Assembly (NCBI GenBank): GCA_027490345.1
Contig: JAIXYF010000373.1
Span: forward strand, 1-22,367
Direction: 5' to 3'
DNA from: Novosphingobium sp.
GTDB taxonomy: Bacteria > Pseudomonadota > Alphaproteobacteria > Sphingomonadales > Sphingomonadaceae
DNA: 22,367 bases
Below, piece after piece: positions 8,622 to 16,254 of the stretch (the stretch's first letter is position 1; every line of letters starts with the position of its first letter). The translations under genes and the position numbers were made by a program. A model generated the notes under the pieces. It ran no database searches and was not told the origin of the DNA. It saw only the letters and a list, made by a program, of their open reading frames with translations.

Positions 8622-10844
8622 ATGCAAGACACTGTTTCAGCCCGGCCTGCGGCGAGCGCCGCCGATGGTCCCTTCATCACCCCCATGCCCATTCTGGAGG
8701 CGCTGGAAGCGCTGGCCGCAGCGCGGGGCCTGGCGCATGATCCCGCAGCACTGAGCGCTGCGCTGCCGATGGCGCAGGAAGCCCTTGCCGCAAAGCTAGC
8801 CCCGCTCGCCCTCGCGCGGGTCGGGATCGAGGCACATTGGCGGCCACTGGGCCAGCGCGCGCCCGAGGTGGCAGACCTGCCGCTCCTGGTGCCGATGACC
8901 GGTGGCGGCGCGGTGCTGATCCTCGCAGCAGCCCGTGCGGGCGAGGTGACCGTGGCTGATGCCGGAGGCCGCAAGGTGCTGCCCTATGCCGCGCTTCGGC
9001 CGCATCTGACAGGCGAAGCGCTACACAGCGGCTCGGTCGATCCGGTGAACGGCGCCAGTGACCTGCATGAGCGCGATCTCATCCGCCGCAATCCCCGCGC
9101 CTGGCTGCTGGGTGCCTATCTCGCCGAACGGGGGCCGCTGGGGCAGATGCTGCTGGCCAGCGCGCTGCTCAATCTGTGTGCGCTGACGATCCCGCTCTAT
9201 ATGCGTGCGATCTATGATCGGGTGGTGCCCAACCTTGCGATCGAAAGCCTGTGGGCGCTGTCCATCGGCGTGGCAATCGTGCTGGTATTCGAACTGCTGC
9301 TCAAAAAAATCAAGGCGCGCTTCGTGGATGCCGTGGCGACGCGGGTGGGGCAGGCGGTGCAGCACCGCGCGGTCGTTTCCGTGCTGCGGGCCCGCGCGCC
9401 TGCCCCCGGCCTGGGCCTTGGCGCGATGCTGACGGCGCTGCGCGATCTGGAGGCGCTTTCGCTGCTGGTGCCGCAGGCCATCGCCACGGTCTGTGTCGAT
9501 CTGCCGTTCGTGGTGCTGCTGTTTGGGCTGATTGCGGCGATTGGCGGGTTCACCGTGCTCGGGCCGGTGCTGGGGGCGCTGGGCCTCATTCTTGTCGGCG
9601 CCGTGTGCAATCACGCGCTTAAGCTGGCGAGCAACCGCACAAGCAAGCTGATCCAGGCCCGCAGCGATCTGACGGCGGAGCTGACCGGCGGCTGGACCAC
9701 GATCAAGGCCAACCATGCCGAAGGGCTGTTCGAGGGCCGCTGGGATCTGATTTCCGATCATCTGGCCATGGCGGGCAAGCAAGTGCGGCATTGGTCCGAA
9801 CTGCCCGGAACAGCGGCTGGCCTGCTGGTTCAGCTCGTCACGGTGATGGTCGTGGTGATCGGCGTGCTGCAGATCAAGGCCGGGCTGATGACCACCGGCG
9901 CGCTGATCGCGGTGGTGCTGCTGACCGGCCGGGCGATGGTGCCCGTGGCGGCCACGGTCAGCATGTTTGCCCGCGCCTATCAGAGCCTTGCGCAGTTTCA
10001 GGCGCTGGCCGGATTGCTGCAATCCGAACCCGAACGGGATATCTCCGATCCTGCGGTCGGCCTTGCCCCGGTGCGCGGCGCCGTGCGCGTGGCGGGGCTT
10101 TCGCACACCTTTGCCGGCAGCGGCGCGCCCAGCCTTTCAGGCCTTACCTTCAGCGTGGCGGAAGGCGAGCGAGTGGCGCTGATCGGCAAATCAGGTTCGG
10201 GCAAATCGACGCTGCTGCAGCTGCTGGCCGGGCTGATCCCGGCGCAGGACGGGCTGATCACGCTCGATGGCCATGCGCTGGAGCGCTTCGCCATCCCGCA
10301 CTTGCGCCGCAAGGTGATCTATAGCGCGCAGGATGCGGCGATCTTTGAAGGCACGGTGTGGCACAACATCCTGCTCGGGATGCCGGAGCCTGCGGCCGAA
10401 GTGGCCGAACGCGCAATCCGCTGTTCGGGGCTGGACAGCTTCGTGGCGCGGACGGCAGAAGGCTATATGCGGCAGGTTGGCGCGCGCGGCTCGGCGCTTT
10501 CGGGCGGGCAGCGACAATCGCTGCTGCTGGCCCGCGCGCTCGTGCGCGATCCGGCCGTGCTGCTGCTGGATGAACCCACCGCCTCGCTCGATGTTGCAAG
10601 CGAGCAAGCCGTCATCGCCGGGCTGGCGGAGGCAACCCGCGGCAAAACGTTGATCGTGGCGACGCACCGGCTGGCGCTGCTCGAAATCGTTGACCGGGTC
10701 ATCTGGCTGGAGGCGGGACGCATCGTGGCAGACCGGCCCAAGGCCGAAGTGCTCGCCCAGCTGGCCGCCCAGAGTGCGCAGGCCAGTACACCGGCCAGCA
10801 CACAACCGGCGAGTGGTAAACAGGGACCTAGGGAAGCTGCCTGA
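8622..10844 (+). CDS. Type I secretion ABC permease/ATPase with degenerate C39-like N-terminal domain
   Basis: A 740-residue inner-membrane ABC exporter half-molecule that powers export of the giant RTX protein. Residues 1 to about 130 occupy the place of a C39 peptidase but contain no cysteine, so this is a non-proteolytic C39-like domain as in LapB/HlyB-type transporters. Residues about 165-450 are the transmembrane domain, beginning LGQMLLASALLNLCALTIPL. The ATPase has Walker A GKSGSGKST (522-530), Q-loop YSAQDAAIF, signature LSGGQ (626-630), Walker B VLLLDEP (Asp650, Glu651) and the switch His682 (ATHR). ATG at 8622 is preferred over a TTG further upstream that adds 32 unlike residues. 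A GGGG lies eight bases before it. The C-terminus ends in an Ala/Ser/Thr-rich tail. It heads the plus-strand run whose products are the motor-like pair, PilZ, TolC and the cargo. Confidence 0.95.
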   Translation: MQDTVSARPAASAADGPFITPMPILEALEALAAARGLAHDPAALSAALPMAQEALAAKLAPLALARVGIEAHWRPLGQRAPEVADLPLLVPMTGGGAVLILAAARAGEVTVADAGGRKVLPYAALRPHLTGEALHSGSVDPVNGASDLHERDLIRRNPRAWLLGAYLAERGPLGQMLLASALLNLCALTIPLYMRAIYDRVVPNLAIESLWALSIGVAIVLVFELLLKKIKARFVDAVATRVGQAVQHRAVVSVLRARAPAPGLGLGAMLTALRDLEALSLLVPQAIATVCVDLPFVVLLFGLIAAIGGFTVLGPVLGALGLILVGAVCNHALKLASNRTSKLIQARSDLTAELTGGWTTIKANHAEGLFEGRWDLISDHLAMAGKQVRHWSELPGTAAGLLVQLVTVMVVVIGVLQIKAGLMTTGALIAVVLLTGRAMVPVAATVSMFARAYQSLAQFQALAGLLQSEPERDISDPAVGLAPVRGAVRVAGLSHTFAGSGAPSLSGLTFSVAEGERVALIGKSGSGKSTLLQLLAGLIPAQDGLITLDGHALERFAIPHLRRKVIYSAQDAAIFEGTVWHNILLGMPEPAAEVAERAIRCSGLDSFVARTAEGYMRQVGARGSALSGGQRQSLLLARALVRDPAVLLLDEPTASLDVASEQAVIAGLAEATRGKTLIVATHRLALLEIVDRVIWLEAGRIVADRPKAEVLAQLAAQSAQASTPASTQPASGKQGPREAA

Positions 10845-10923
10845 GCGCGCGCGCGCTGGCCCTTAAACACGGTGCCTTATGGCCGATTAAGCATGACGGC
10901 GCGCATTCCCGCCCGCTGCTGAC

Positions 10924-10928
10924 AGGAG
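10924..10928 (+). promoter_or_regulatory. Shine-Dalgarno site fixing the GTG start of the MotB-like gene
   Basis: AGGAG sits six bases before GTG at 10935. An ATG at 10930 is out of frame and gives only a nonsense peptide, so the GTG is the start. Confidence 0.75.
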
Positions 10929-10934
10929 CATGAC

Positions 10935-11672
10935 GTGGCAGGCGCATCCGCCGATGGCGAAGTCAATCACTGGCCGGCCTTCGTGGACGTGCTCACCACC
11001 GTGATCATGGTGGTGACGTTCCTGCTGGTGATCATGAGCGCGGCGGTGATGCAGCTTTCGCAGCGCGTGATCGCCAATTTCAAGCAGCAGCTGGCCCAGC
11101 AGCAGCAGATGGAGCAGAAGACCGGTAAGGACGGCAAGCCCGGCGCGCCCGCAGCGTGCGCAACCGGGGCAGCCGCCGTGCTTTCCCCGCGCGATGCCGA
11201 GGCGGGCACATCGGTGGCCGAACTCGGCGCGGTGCTGCGTTCCCCCACCGTGACCGACGGGGCCGAGCGCCTTTCGATCCGCACGCGCGAGACGGCCGAT
11301 ACGCTGAAGCTTCAGGTCAAGGCCGTGGAGCAGGCGGACGATACCAAGGGGGTTGAGGTCAAGACCGCCGACACCCTCATCAAGATCGGCTTTGCCCCCA
11401 ACGCCGCCACGTATGACGAGGCCAACTCGGCCCGCGTGATCGGCTTTGTGAAGAGCAAGGCGCGCGCGGGCACGAAGTATGAAATCTGGTCGTTCGCCCC
11501 GCAGACCCGCTCGGTTTCCGAAGCGCAGCGCGTGGCCTTCTACCGCGCAGCGATGACCCGCAACCTCCTGCTGCGTGCCGGGCTATCCCCGGCCGATGTC
11601 ACCACCCAGATCCGTGTGACCGATGCGGCTTCGGCCGATGGGCACATGGTGCGCGTGGTGATCAAGCCATGA
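10935..11672 (+). CDS. MotB/SiiA-like inner membrane protein with a divergent OmpA-like periplasmic domain
   Basis: A 245-residue protein built like MotB. A short cytoplasmic N-terminus leads into one transmembrane helix (about 16-36) that begins FVDVLTTVIMVVTFLLVIM. Asp18 sits where MotB, ExbD and TolR carry the proton-binding aspartate, after the Trp-Pro-Ala-Phe entry. A Gln-rich helical stretch (50-62) and a Gly/Ala linker follow. The periplasmic domain (about 115-245) resembles the OmpA/MotB fold in layout: LIKIGFAPNAATYDEANSARV, KYEIWSFAP, then helix MTRNLLLRAGL. The usual Asp of the peptidoglycan-binding motif is not seen. It starts at GTG 10935 and ends in an ATGA overlap with the MotA-like gene. 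In Salmonella SPI-4, SiiA has this architecture and works with the T1SS. I infer the same role here. TolR/ExbD-like is a less good fit because of the larger periplasmic domain. Confidence 0.8.
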   Translation: MAGASADGEVNHWPAFVDVLTTVIMVVTFLLVIMSAAVMQLSQRVIANFKQQLAQQQQMEQKTGKDGKPGAPAACATGAAAVLSPRDAEAGTSVAELGAVLRSPTVTDGAERLSIRTRETADTLKLQVKAVEQADDTKGVEVKTADTLIKIGFAPNAATYDEANSARVIGFVKSKARAGTKYEIWSFAPQTRSVSEAQRVAFYRAAMTRNLLLRAGLSPADVTTQIRVTDAASADGHMVRVVIKP

Positions 11673-13426
11673 TCGCGGCGCTGCTGCGCAAGCGGGCATT
11701 GCTCGCATCGGGCGCAGCAGCGCCTCCAACCGGATCCAATGCCATGGACAAGAAGCTCCGCGCCGAACTGCTGAAGATGACCGCGATCATGGTCGTCCTC
11801 ATCGGGCTTGGCATCTATGCCCACGAATTCGTGATCGAGGGCATCAAGGCCAAGATGGCGCTTAACCTCTCGATCTTCGCGATCTTCGGGGTGGCGGCGG
11901 GGATCGCGTTTCGCAACGTGCTTTCGCTGCGCAACGAGGTTGTCGCGCTGCACGCGCTGCAAGTGGATTATGGTGAGCGCGCCAAGCGCCCCCGCGATCC
12001 TTATGCGCGGCCGGCCGTGGTGTTTTACGAGCCAGAACTGCTGGGCCAGGGCTACCGCCTGATCGCCGAGGAACTGGGCAAGCAGGACAATCTGGAGATC
12101 GGCGCGGACACCGTCCAGACGCTGCTCCACGATGTCGACCAGCGCATCAATGATCGCAAGTCGACCATCCTCTATTTCTCAGGCCTGATGGTGTTCCTGG
12201 GCCTGCTCGGCGCGTTCATGGGCCTGATGAAGACCGTGCACTCGGTGTCCGATCTGATCGGCGCGATGGACGTTTCGGGCAGTGCCAGCGCGGACAGCTT
12301 CGGCAAGATGATCGAGGGGATGAAGGCCCCGCTCAACGGCATGTCGGTGGGCTTCTCCTCGTCGCTGTTCGGCCTGATGACCTCGATGGTTCTCGGCGCG
12401 CTGGAGCGCTGCATGACCAGCGCGATGAAAACCTTGCGCAATGAATTCGAACACTGGCTTGCCAATCTGGCCCAGCTCGAATCCGGGCAGGGCGAAGCCG
12501 CATCCAGCCCTTCGCGCGATTTCGGTTCGGTGCGCCGGGCGATCGAGGCGGGCGCCGCCGAGCTGGCGGACTTGCGCGGCGCGATCATCGGCCTCGCCCA
12601 TGGTGCCCAGACCAGCCAGAGCGAAATCGCCGGGTTGACCGATGCCGTGGGCAGCCTTGCCGATGTCGTCGCCGGGTTGTCGGATCCGCGCCAGATCATG
12701 CGGCCCGTGGCCGATGCGGTGGCCGAACTGGCGCACAACCAATCGGCCATGCTGACGCAGCTGCGCGCGCTGCACGAAGATGCCGAAGCCGACCGCGCGC
12801 ACATCCGCGCCACACTCGCCGCACTGGGCGTGCTGGCAGAGCGGTCCGCCGTGCTCGATGGCAACGAGATCCACCGCCAGCTCGATACCTTGATCACGCT
12901 GGCGGGCGATGCGCCGCGCGCGCCAAGCCTGCGGGGCGAACCGCATGAGGCCAAAGCCGCCGCCCCCGCGTCCACGTCCGCCTTTGGCCGCGCTGTGGGG
13001 CGCCTTGTCGCCTGGCTTGGCCTTTCCACGCGCCGCACGGCCCGGCGGCAGCTGACCGAGGCGCGGCAGCTGCGCCTTGCCATGCAGGACAGCCTTGCCG
13101 CTCATCGCCGCGCCATGCGCGAGCTGGGCACGCGGCTCGACCGGCGGCTGGAACGGCTTGCGGTCGCCTCGGCGCATCACCGCGATGCGCTGACCCGGCT
13201 CGATGTGCGCAGCGCAGAGCACCGCGCCGCGTTCGAAACCTTCGCGGCCGCGCTGGAAAGCGCGCCGGATGCCAACACCGTGCGGCTGGGCGATGCGCGC
13301 ACCGAAATGGAGCGCCTGCGCCGCCGCCTGGGCATGCGCTTCGATCAAGGCGCACCTGATGCGGCCAACCTGCCTGAACCGCCTGCCGACGAAGACGCCA
13401 CACCCACCAAGCGCGGAGCGATGTAA
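11669..13426 (+). CDS. MotA/TolQ/ExbB-like proton channel subunit (SiiB-like) with long C-terminal helical tail
   Basis: A 585-residue inner membrane protein. Helices are predicted at about 36-53, 66-83, 167-188 and 222-245. The last two contain the MotA/ExbB hallmark: GLMVFLGLLGAFMGLMKTV, a loop SDLIGAMDVSG, then GMSVGFSSSLFGLMTSMVLG. This four-helix subunit surrounds the MotB-like partner and conducts protons. Residues about 260-585, more than half the protein, form a charged Ala/Arg/Glu-rich helical tail with likely coiled coils (for example RQLTEARQLRLAMQDSLAAH). Such a tail is absent from ExbB/TolQ and longer than in flagellar MotA. The start at ATG 11669 overlaps the upstream stop (ATGA). 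An alternative ATG at 11744 would remove 25 residues, and neither has a strong ribosome site. The stop overlaps the PilZ start (TAATG). Confidence 0.83.
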   Translation: MIAALLRKRALLASGAAAPPTGSNAMDKKLRAELLKMTAIMVVLIGLGIYAHEFVIEGIKAKMALNLSIFAIFGVAAGIAFRNVLSLRNEVVALHALQVDYGERAKRPRDPYARPAVVFYEPELLGQGYRLIAEELGKQDNLEIGADTVQTLLHDVDQRINDRKSTILYFSGLMVFLGLLGAFMGLMKTVHSVSDLIGAMDVSGSASADSFGKMIEGMKAPLNGMSVGFSSSLFGLMTSMVLGALERCMTSAMKTLRNEFEHWLANLAQLESGQGEAASSPSRDFGSVRRAIEAGAAELADLRGAIIGLAHGAQTSQSEIAGLTDAVGSLADVVAGLSDPRQIMRPVADAVAELAHNQSAMLTQLRALHEDAEADRAHIRATLAALGVLAERSAVLDGNEIHRQLDTLITLAGDAPRAPSLRGEPHEAKAAAPASTSAFGRAVGRLVAWLGLSTRRTARRQLTEARQLRLAMQDSLAAHRRAMRELGTRLDRRLERLAVASAHHRDALTRLDVRSAEHRAAFETFAAALESAPDANTVRLGDARTEMERLRRRLGMRFDQGAPDAANLPEPPADEDATPTKRGAM

Positions 13427-13767
13427 TGGCGCTGTTTTCCAACCCTTTCAGCCGCAAGCAAATCTTTGCTCGCGCCGATACGCGCCATGAATGCCGGATC
13501 GAGGGCGAAATCGTGCTGACCGACAAAATGGCCAGCTATGAAGGGCGGCTGATCAACCTGTCGCGCGGCGGCGCGATGTTCCGCCCGCGCCTCGCCTATC
13601 TCATGAACCGGCGCGGCGATGCGGTGGAGGTTTCCGCTGCCGGGCTCGTGCTGCGGGGCGAGATCGTGGCGACCACGCCGCTGGGATTCGGCCTGCGCTT
13701 CGAACAACCGCTGGGCGAAGCTGAACTGGCCCACCTCCTCGCGCAGGGCGCGGCCGCTGCAGCCTAG
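13426..13767 (+). CDS. PilZ-domain protein, putative c-di-GMP receptor
   Basis: A 113-residue stand-alone PilZ domain. Both ligand motifs are present in the right order: RxxxR as R16-ADT-R20, and N/DxSxxG as N44-L-S46-RG-G49, followed by the expected strand GAMFRP. This makes cyclic-di-GMP binding likely. ATG at 13426 overlaps the stop of the MotA-like gene by one base (TAATG), and GGAG lies seven bases upstream, so the two are translationally coupled. In flagella, the PilZ protein YcgR binds c-di-GMP and acts on the MotA/FliG interface. By analogy this protein may gate the MotA/MotB-like pair of the secretion locus. The domain call is firm. The partner is inference from gene order. Confidence 0.9.
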   Translation: MALFSNPFSRKQIFARADTRHECRIEGEIVLTDKMASYEGRLINLSRGGAMFRPRLAYLMNRRGDAVEVSAAGLVLRGEIVATTPLGFGLRFEQPLGEAELAHLLAQGAAAAA

Positions 13768-13892
13768 GTTGCGGGCCCCTGAGTTGCTGATCTCTGGAAC
13801 CCTGGGGCGCTCAGGGCTTGCCCGTAACCCCGGTTTGCGCTGCCATTAACCATGCTGGCCGCACACCGCAGCGGGACCGACGATGCCCCAAG

Positions 13893-13897
13893 AAGGA
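13893..13897 (+). promoter_or_regulatory. Shine-Dalgarno site fixing the GTG start of the TolC-type gene
   Basis: AAGGA lies seven bases before GTG at 13905. This start opens directly into a signal peptide, whereas the upstream TTG at 13818 would bury it behind 29 polar residues. Confidence 0.75.
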
Positions 13898-13904
13898 AGC
13901 TCTG

Positions 13905-16106
13905 GTGCTGCATTCTCCTGCCCGACCAACGCTGACAGTGCTTGCCACCGCTCTTTCGGCCAGCGCCATGCTGGCAGCCGCAGCCGCCCGCGCAGAGGCG
14001 CCGAGCCCGCAGCTGGCCTATGTACTAGACGGGCTGGAAGGGCCGGACTTCGCGACGGCGCGTGCGCCAGCGCCGGCGCCAGAGGCACCGGCACCGGCAC
14101 CGGCACCGGCACCGGCACCGGCACCGGCACCGGCAGCGGCAGCGGCAGCGGCGCAGGCTTCGACCACGCAGCAACAGGCTGCCCCCACCGCCATGCTGCC
14201 GATCCGCCTTGCGATGGCAGGCCCTGTGGTTCCGGGCATCCTTGCCGCGCCGTTTGCGCTGCCCGCGCTTGTGTCTGCCCCGGAAGCGCTGGCCGAAGTG
14301 CGCCTGCCCGATGCCCTGCCGGATCAAGCCGTGATTCCCGCCCCGGCCTCCGCATTAGCCCCCGCTCCGGACCCGGCACTGGCCCCCGCACTGGTTCCCG
14401 CACTGGCGCTGGCGATGCCCCCCCACCTCCCGCCGCGCACGCTGCCCCTGCCGCAGGGCCCGATGCCCGATGGCTCGGCGCTGGCCGCGCTGGTCGGCAC
14501 ACTTGCCCCCATCGAACAGCCCCCGGCCCGCCCGCAATCTCCCGCTGGCGCTGAGCTGCCCCCGCTCGATCCAGCCCAGCCTGCCCTGACCGGCGCAGCA
14601 CCACAGCGCCAGCCAACCGCCCAGGCGCCGCTGCCAGCATCGCCGCTAACCCGCCCTGTGCTTTCGCGGCTCGATGGCCAGGGGCCCCTGCCCGCACCGC
14701 GCCCATTTGCTGCGATGATCGACGCACCTCCTGCAGGGCAGGCCCCAGCGCAGACTGCAGCATCGCCAGCTGGCGATGCCGCCCCGGCCTTTGCCGACGA
14801 GCCAGAGGCCGATCCCGCAGCCACGGCGCAGCCGCCCGGCCCGGACGAAGCCGAATCGCTCACTGATGCGATCATCGCCTCGCTCAAGGGCAATCCCGAA
14901 ATCCAGATCTCCCTCGCCCAGCAGGACGACGCCCGCTACGGCGTGGACGAAGCGCGCGCGAACTATCTGCCGCGCATCGACGTGACCGGCGCATGGGGCC
15001 GCGAATTTGCGCGCAACATCCCGCAGGCGCCCACCCAGCGTTTCCGCAGCGAAGCCACCATCGCGCTCAACCAGAACCTGTGGGACTTCGGCGTCACCAT
15101 CAACGATATCAAGCGCGCCCGCGCCACGTATCGTTCGGCGCAGTGGGGCACGCGTGAGCGGATCGAGGCGATTTCCTATGATATCGCCAATGCCTATCTC
15201 GGCGTGCTGCTGCAGCAGAACCTTGTGGTGCTGGCGGAAAGCGAAATCGCCTCGGTGCGCAAGATCCTGCGCATCGTGACGGTGCAGAAGGACCTCGGCC
15301 TCACCACGCCCGCCGATGTGGAGCGCGCGCAGACCCGGCTCGACAACGTGCGCTCGCAGCTTTTGGATCGGCAAAGCGCGCTGGAACAGGCGCGCAATGC
15401 CTATAAGCGGCTGACCAATCACATGCCACTGCGCGCGGCAGATGTGCCTGCGGCGGGCACCGCCCTGCCCGAAAGCGCCGACATCGCGGTCGATCTGATC
15501 GACACGCGCAGCCCGCGTCTGGCGCAGGCGGTGGAAGATCGCCGCTCGCTCGACAAGCAATACGACAGCCAGGCCGATACCGCACTGCCGCGCTTCGGCC
15601 TTACCATCGCCAGCGATTACCGGCAGGACGTGCTCGGCTCCACCGGGCGCGCGGTGGATGCGCGCGCCATGCTGACATTCTCCTATCGGCTTTACAACGG
15701 CGGCGGAGCCACGGCGACCAAGCGCCGCATCGGCGCGCGGCTGCGCCAGGCCGATTACGAGCTGGACCGTCGCCGCCGCGAAGTGGAGCAGGACATCCGC
15801 ATCGATTACGCCAGCCTTGGCGCCGCGCGCGAGAAGATCGCCACGATCGAGGCCGAAATCACCTCTGCCGAACGCGTGGCCGAGCTTTACAAGCAGCAGT
15901 TCCGCGGCGGGCGGCGCACGGTGTTCGAACTGCTCGATGCCGAACAGCTGCTGTTTGCCGCGCGTGCCAAGCAGACCGCCAACCAGATCGCCCTGCGCGC
16001 CGCCGAATACCGCGTGCTGCAAAAGCTGGGCGGCCTGTTCGATCTGGTCAGCGGCGGCACCCCGCTGCCAGCGCTCGCCCAGCCTGCGCCGGGCAGCGAT
16101 GACTGA
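13905..16106 (+). CDS. TolC-family outer membrane secretion channel with long Ala/Pro-rich N-terminal extension
   Basis: A 733-residue protein, against roughly 420-500 for ordinary TolC family members. A signal peptide (1-32, ending AAAAARAEA) is followed by about 280 residues dominated by Ala and Pro, including eight consecutive Ala-Pro pairs and later blocks such as PALAPALVPALALAMPP. The TolC domain runs from about residue 314 to the end: SLTDAIIASLKGNPEIQISL, NYLPRIDVTGAWG, LNQNLWDFGVT, then the helical repeats, and FRGGRRTVFELLDAEQLLFA near the end. It forms the outer membrane exit duct for type I secretion, matching LapE/SiiC. Mature TolC has its N-terminus in the periplasm, so the extension should lie there and is probably disordered. 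It follows PilZ after 137 bases and precedes the RTX gene by 148 bases, on the same strand. Confidence 0.93.
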   Translation: MLHSPARPTLTVLATALSASAMLAAAAARAEAPSPQLAYVLDGLEGPDFATARAPAPAPEAPAPAPAPAPAPAPAPAAAAAAAQASTTQQQAAPTAMLPIRLAMAGPVVPGILAAPFALPALVSAPEALAEVRLPDALPDQAVIPAPASALAPAPDPALAPALVPALALAMPPHLPPRTLPLPQGPMPDGSALAALVGTLAPIEQPPARPQSPAGAELPPLDPAQPALTGAAPQRQPTAQAPLPASPLTRPVLSRLDGQGPLPAPRPFAAMIDAPPAGQAPAQTAASPAGDAAPAFADEPEADPAATAQPPGPDEAESLTDAIIASLKGNPEIQISLAQQDDARYGVDEARANYLPRIDVTGAWGREFARNIPQAPTQRFRSEATIALNQNLWDFGVTINDIKRARATYRSAQWGTRERIEAISYDIANAYLGVLLQQNLVVLAESEIASVRKILRIVTVQKDLGLTTPADVERAQTRLDNVRSQLLDRQSALEQARNAYKRLTNHMPLRAADVPAAGTALPESADIAVDLIDTRSPRLAQAVEDRRSLDKQYDSQADTALPRFGLTIASDYRQDVLGSTGRAVDARAMLTFSYRLYNGGGATATKRRIGARLRQADYELDRRRREVEQDIRIDYASLGAAREKIATIEAEITSAERVAELYKQQFRGGRRTVFELLDAEQLLFAARAKQTANQIALRAAEYRVLQKLGGLFDLVSGGTPLPALAQPAPGSDD
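14084..14149 (+). repeat. Hexanucleotide microsatellite inside the TolC-type gene
   Basis: Eight perfect tandem copies of GGCACC (14084-14131) pass directly into three copies of GGCAGC (14132-14149). In the reading frame these give Ala-Pro pairs and then an Ala run. Copy-number changes would keep the frame and alter only the length of the linker. Confidence 0.95.
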
Positions 16107-16187
16107 AATTCCGCGCCGCCGCGCCGTTCCCTCACCCGGGGCACAGGCCGCACGCGAATACGGGAAATCCCGGAGGGTCATCCGGCG

Positions 16188-16213
16188 CAAGCCCTAAGGT
16201 CCCAAGCCCTAAG
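16188..16213 (+). repeat. 11-bp direct repeat upstream of the giant RTX gene
   Basis: CAAGCCCTAAG occurs at 16188-16198 and again at 16203-16213, 15 bases apart, in the 148-base gap before the RTX gene. It lies 42 bases or more before the start codon. A small inverted repeat, CGGGA-AA-TCCCG, lies just upstream at about 16161-16172. It may be a regulator site or a chance duplication. Confidence 0.55.
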
Positions 16214-16254
16214 TTAACGGGCGCCAGAACAGCGCGCCTGCCAGTCGAGGTTAC

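Noticed and set aside
9021..10106. 361-codon minus-strand His/Gln/Arg-rich open frame
   Set aside because: It is the reverse frame of the ABC transmembrane domain, with composition typical of a shadow frame.
10935..13426. Zorya-type anti-phage defence (ZorA/ZorB-like MotAB pair with a long tail)
   Set aside because: No ZorC, ZorD or ZorE follows. The neighbours are PilZ, TolC, ABC and an RTX cargo, which points to secretion rather than defence.
10935..13767. Flagellar stator genes motA/motB
   Set aside because: Order is B then A, the periplasmic domain is divergent, the MotA tail is much longer, and there are no other flagellar genes. The setting is a type I secretion locus.
13818..13904. 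TTG start for the TolC-type gene at 13818
   Set aside because: It adds 29 polar residues before the signal peptide. The GTG at 13905 has a strong ribosome site seven bases upstream.
14084..14149. CRISPR or phage attachment repeat
   Set aside because: It is a simple in-frame hexanucleotide tandem repeat without spacers.
14646..16190. 514-codon minus-strand open frame opposite the TolC gene
   Set aside because: It lies opposite a well-supported TolC domain and shows no recognisable motif. High GC makes long antisense frames common.
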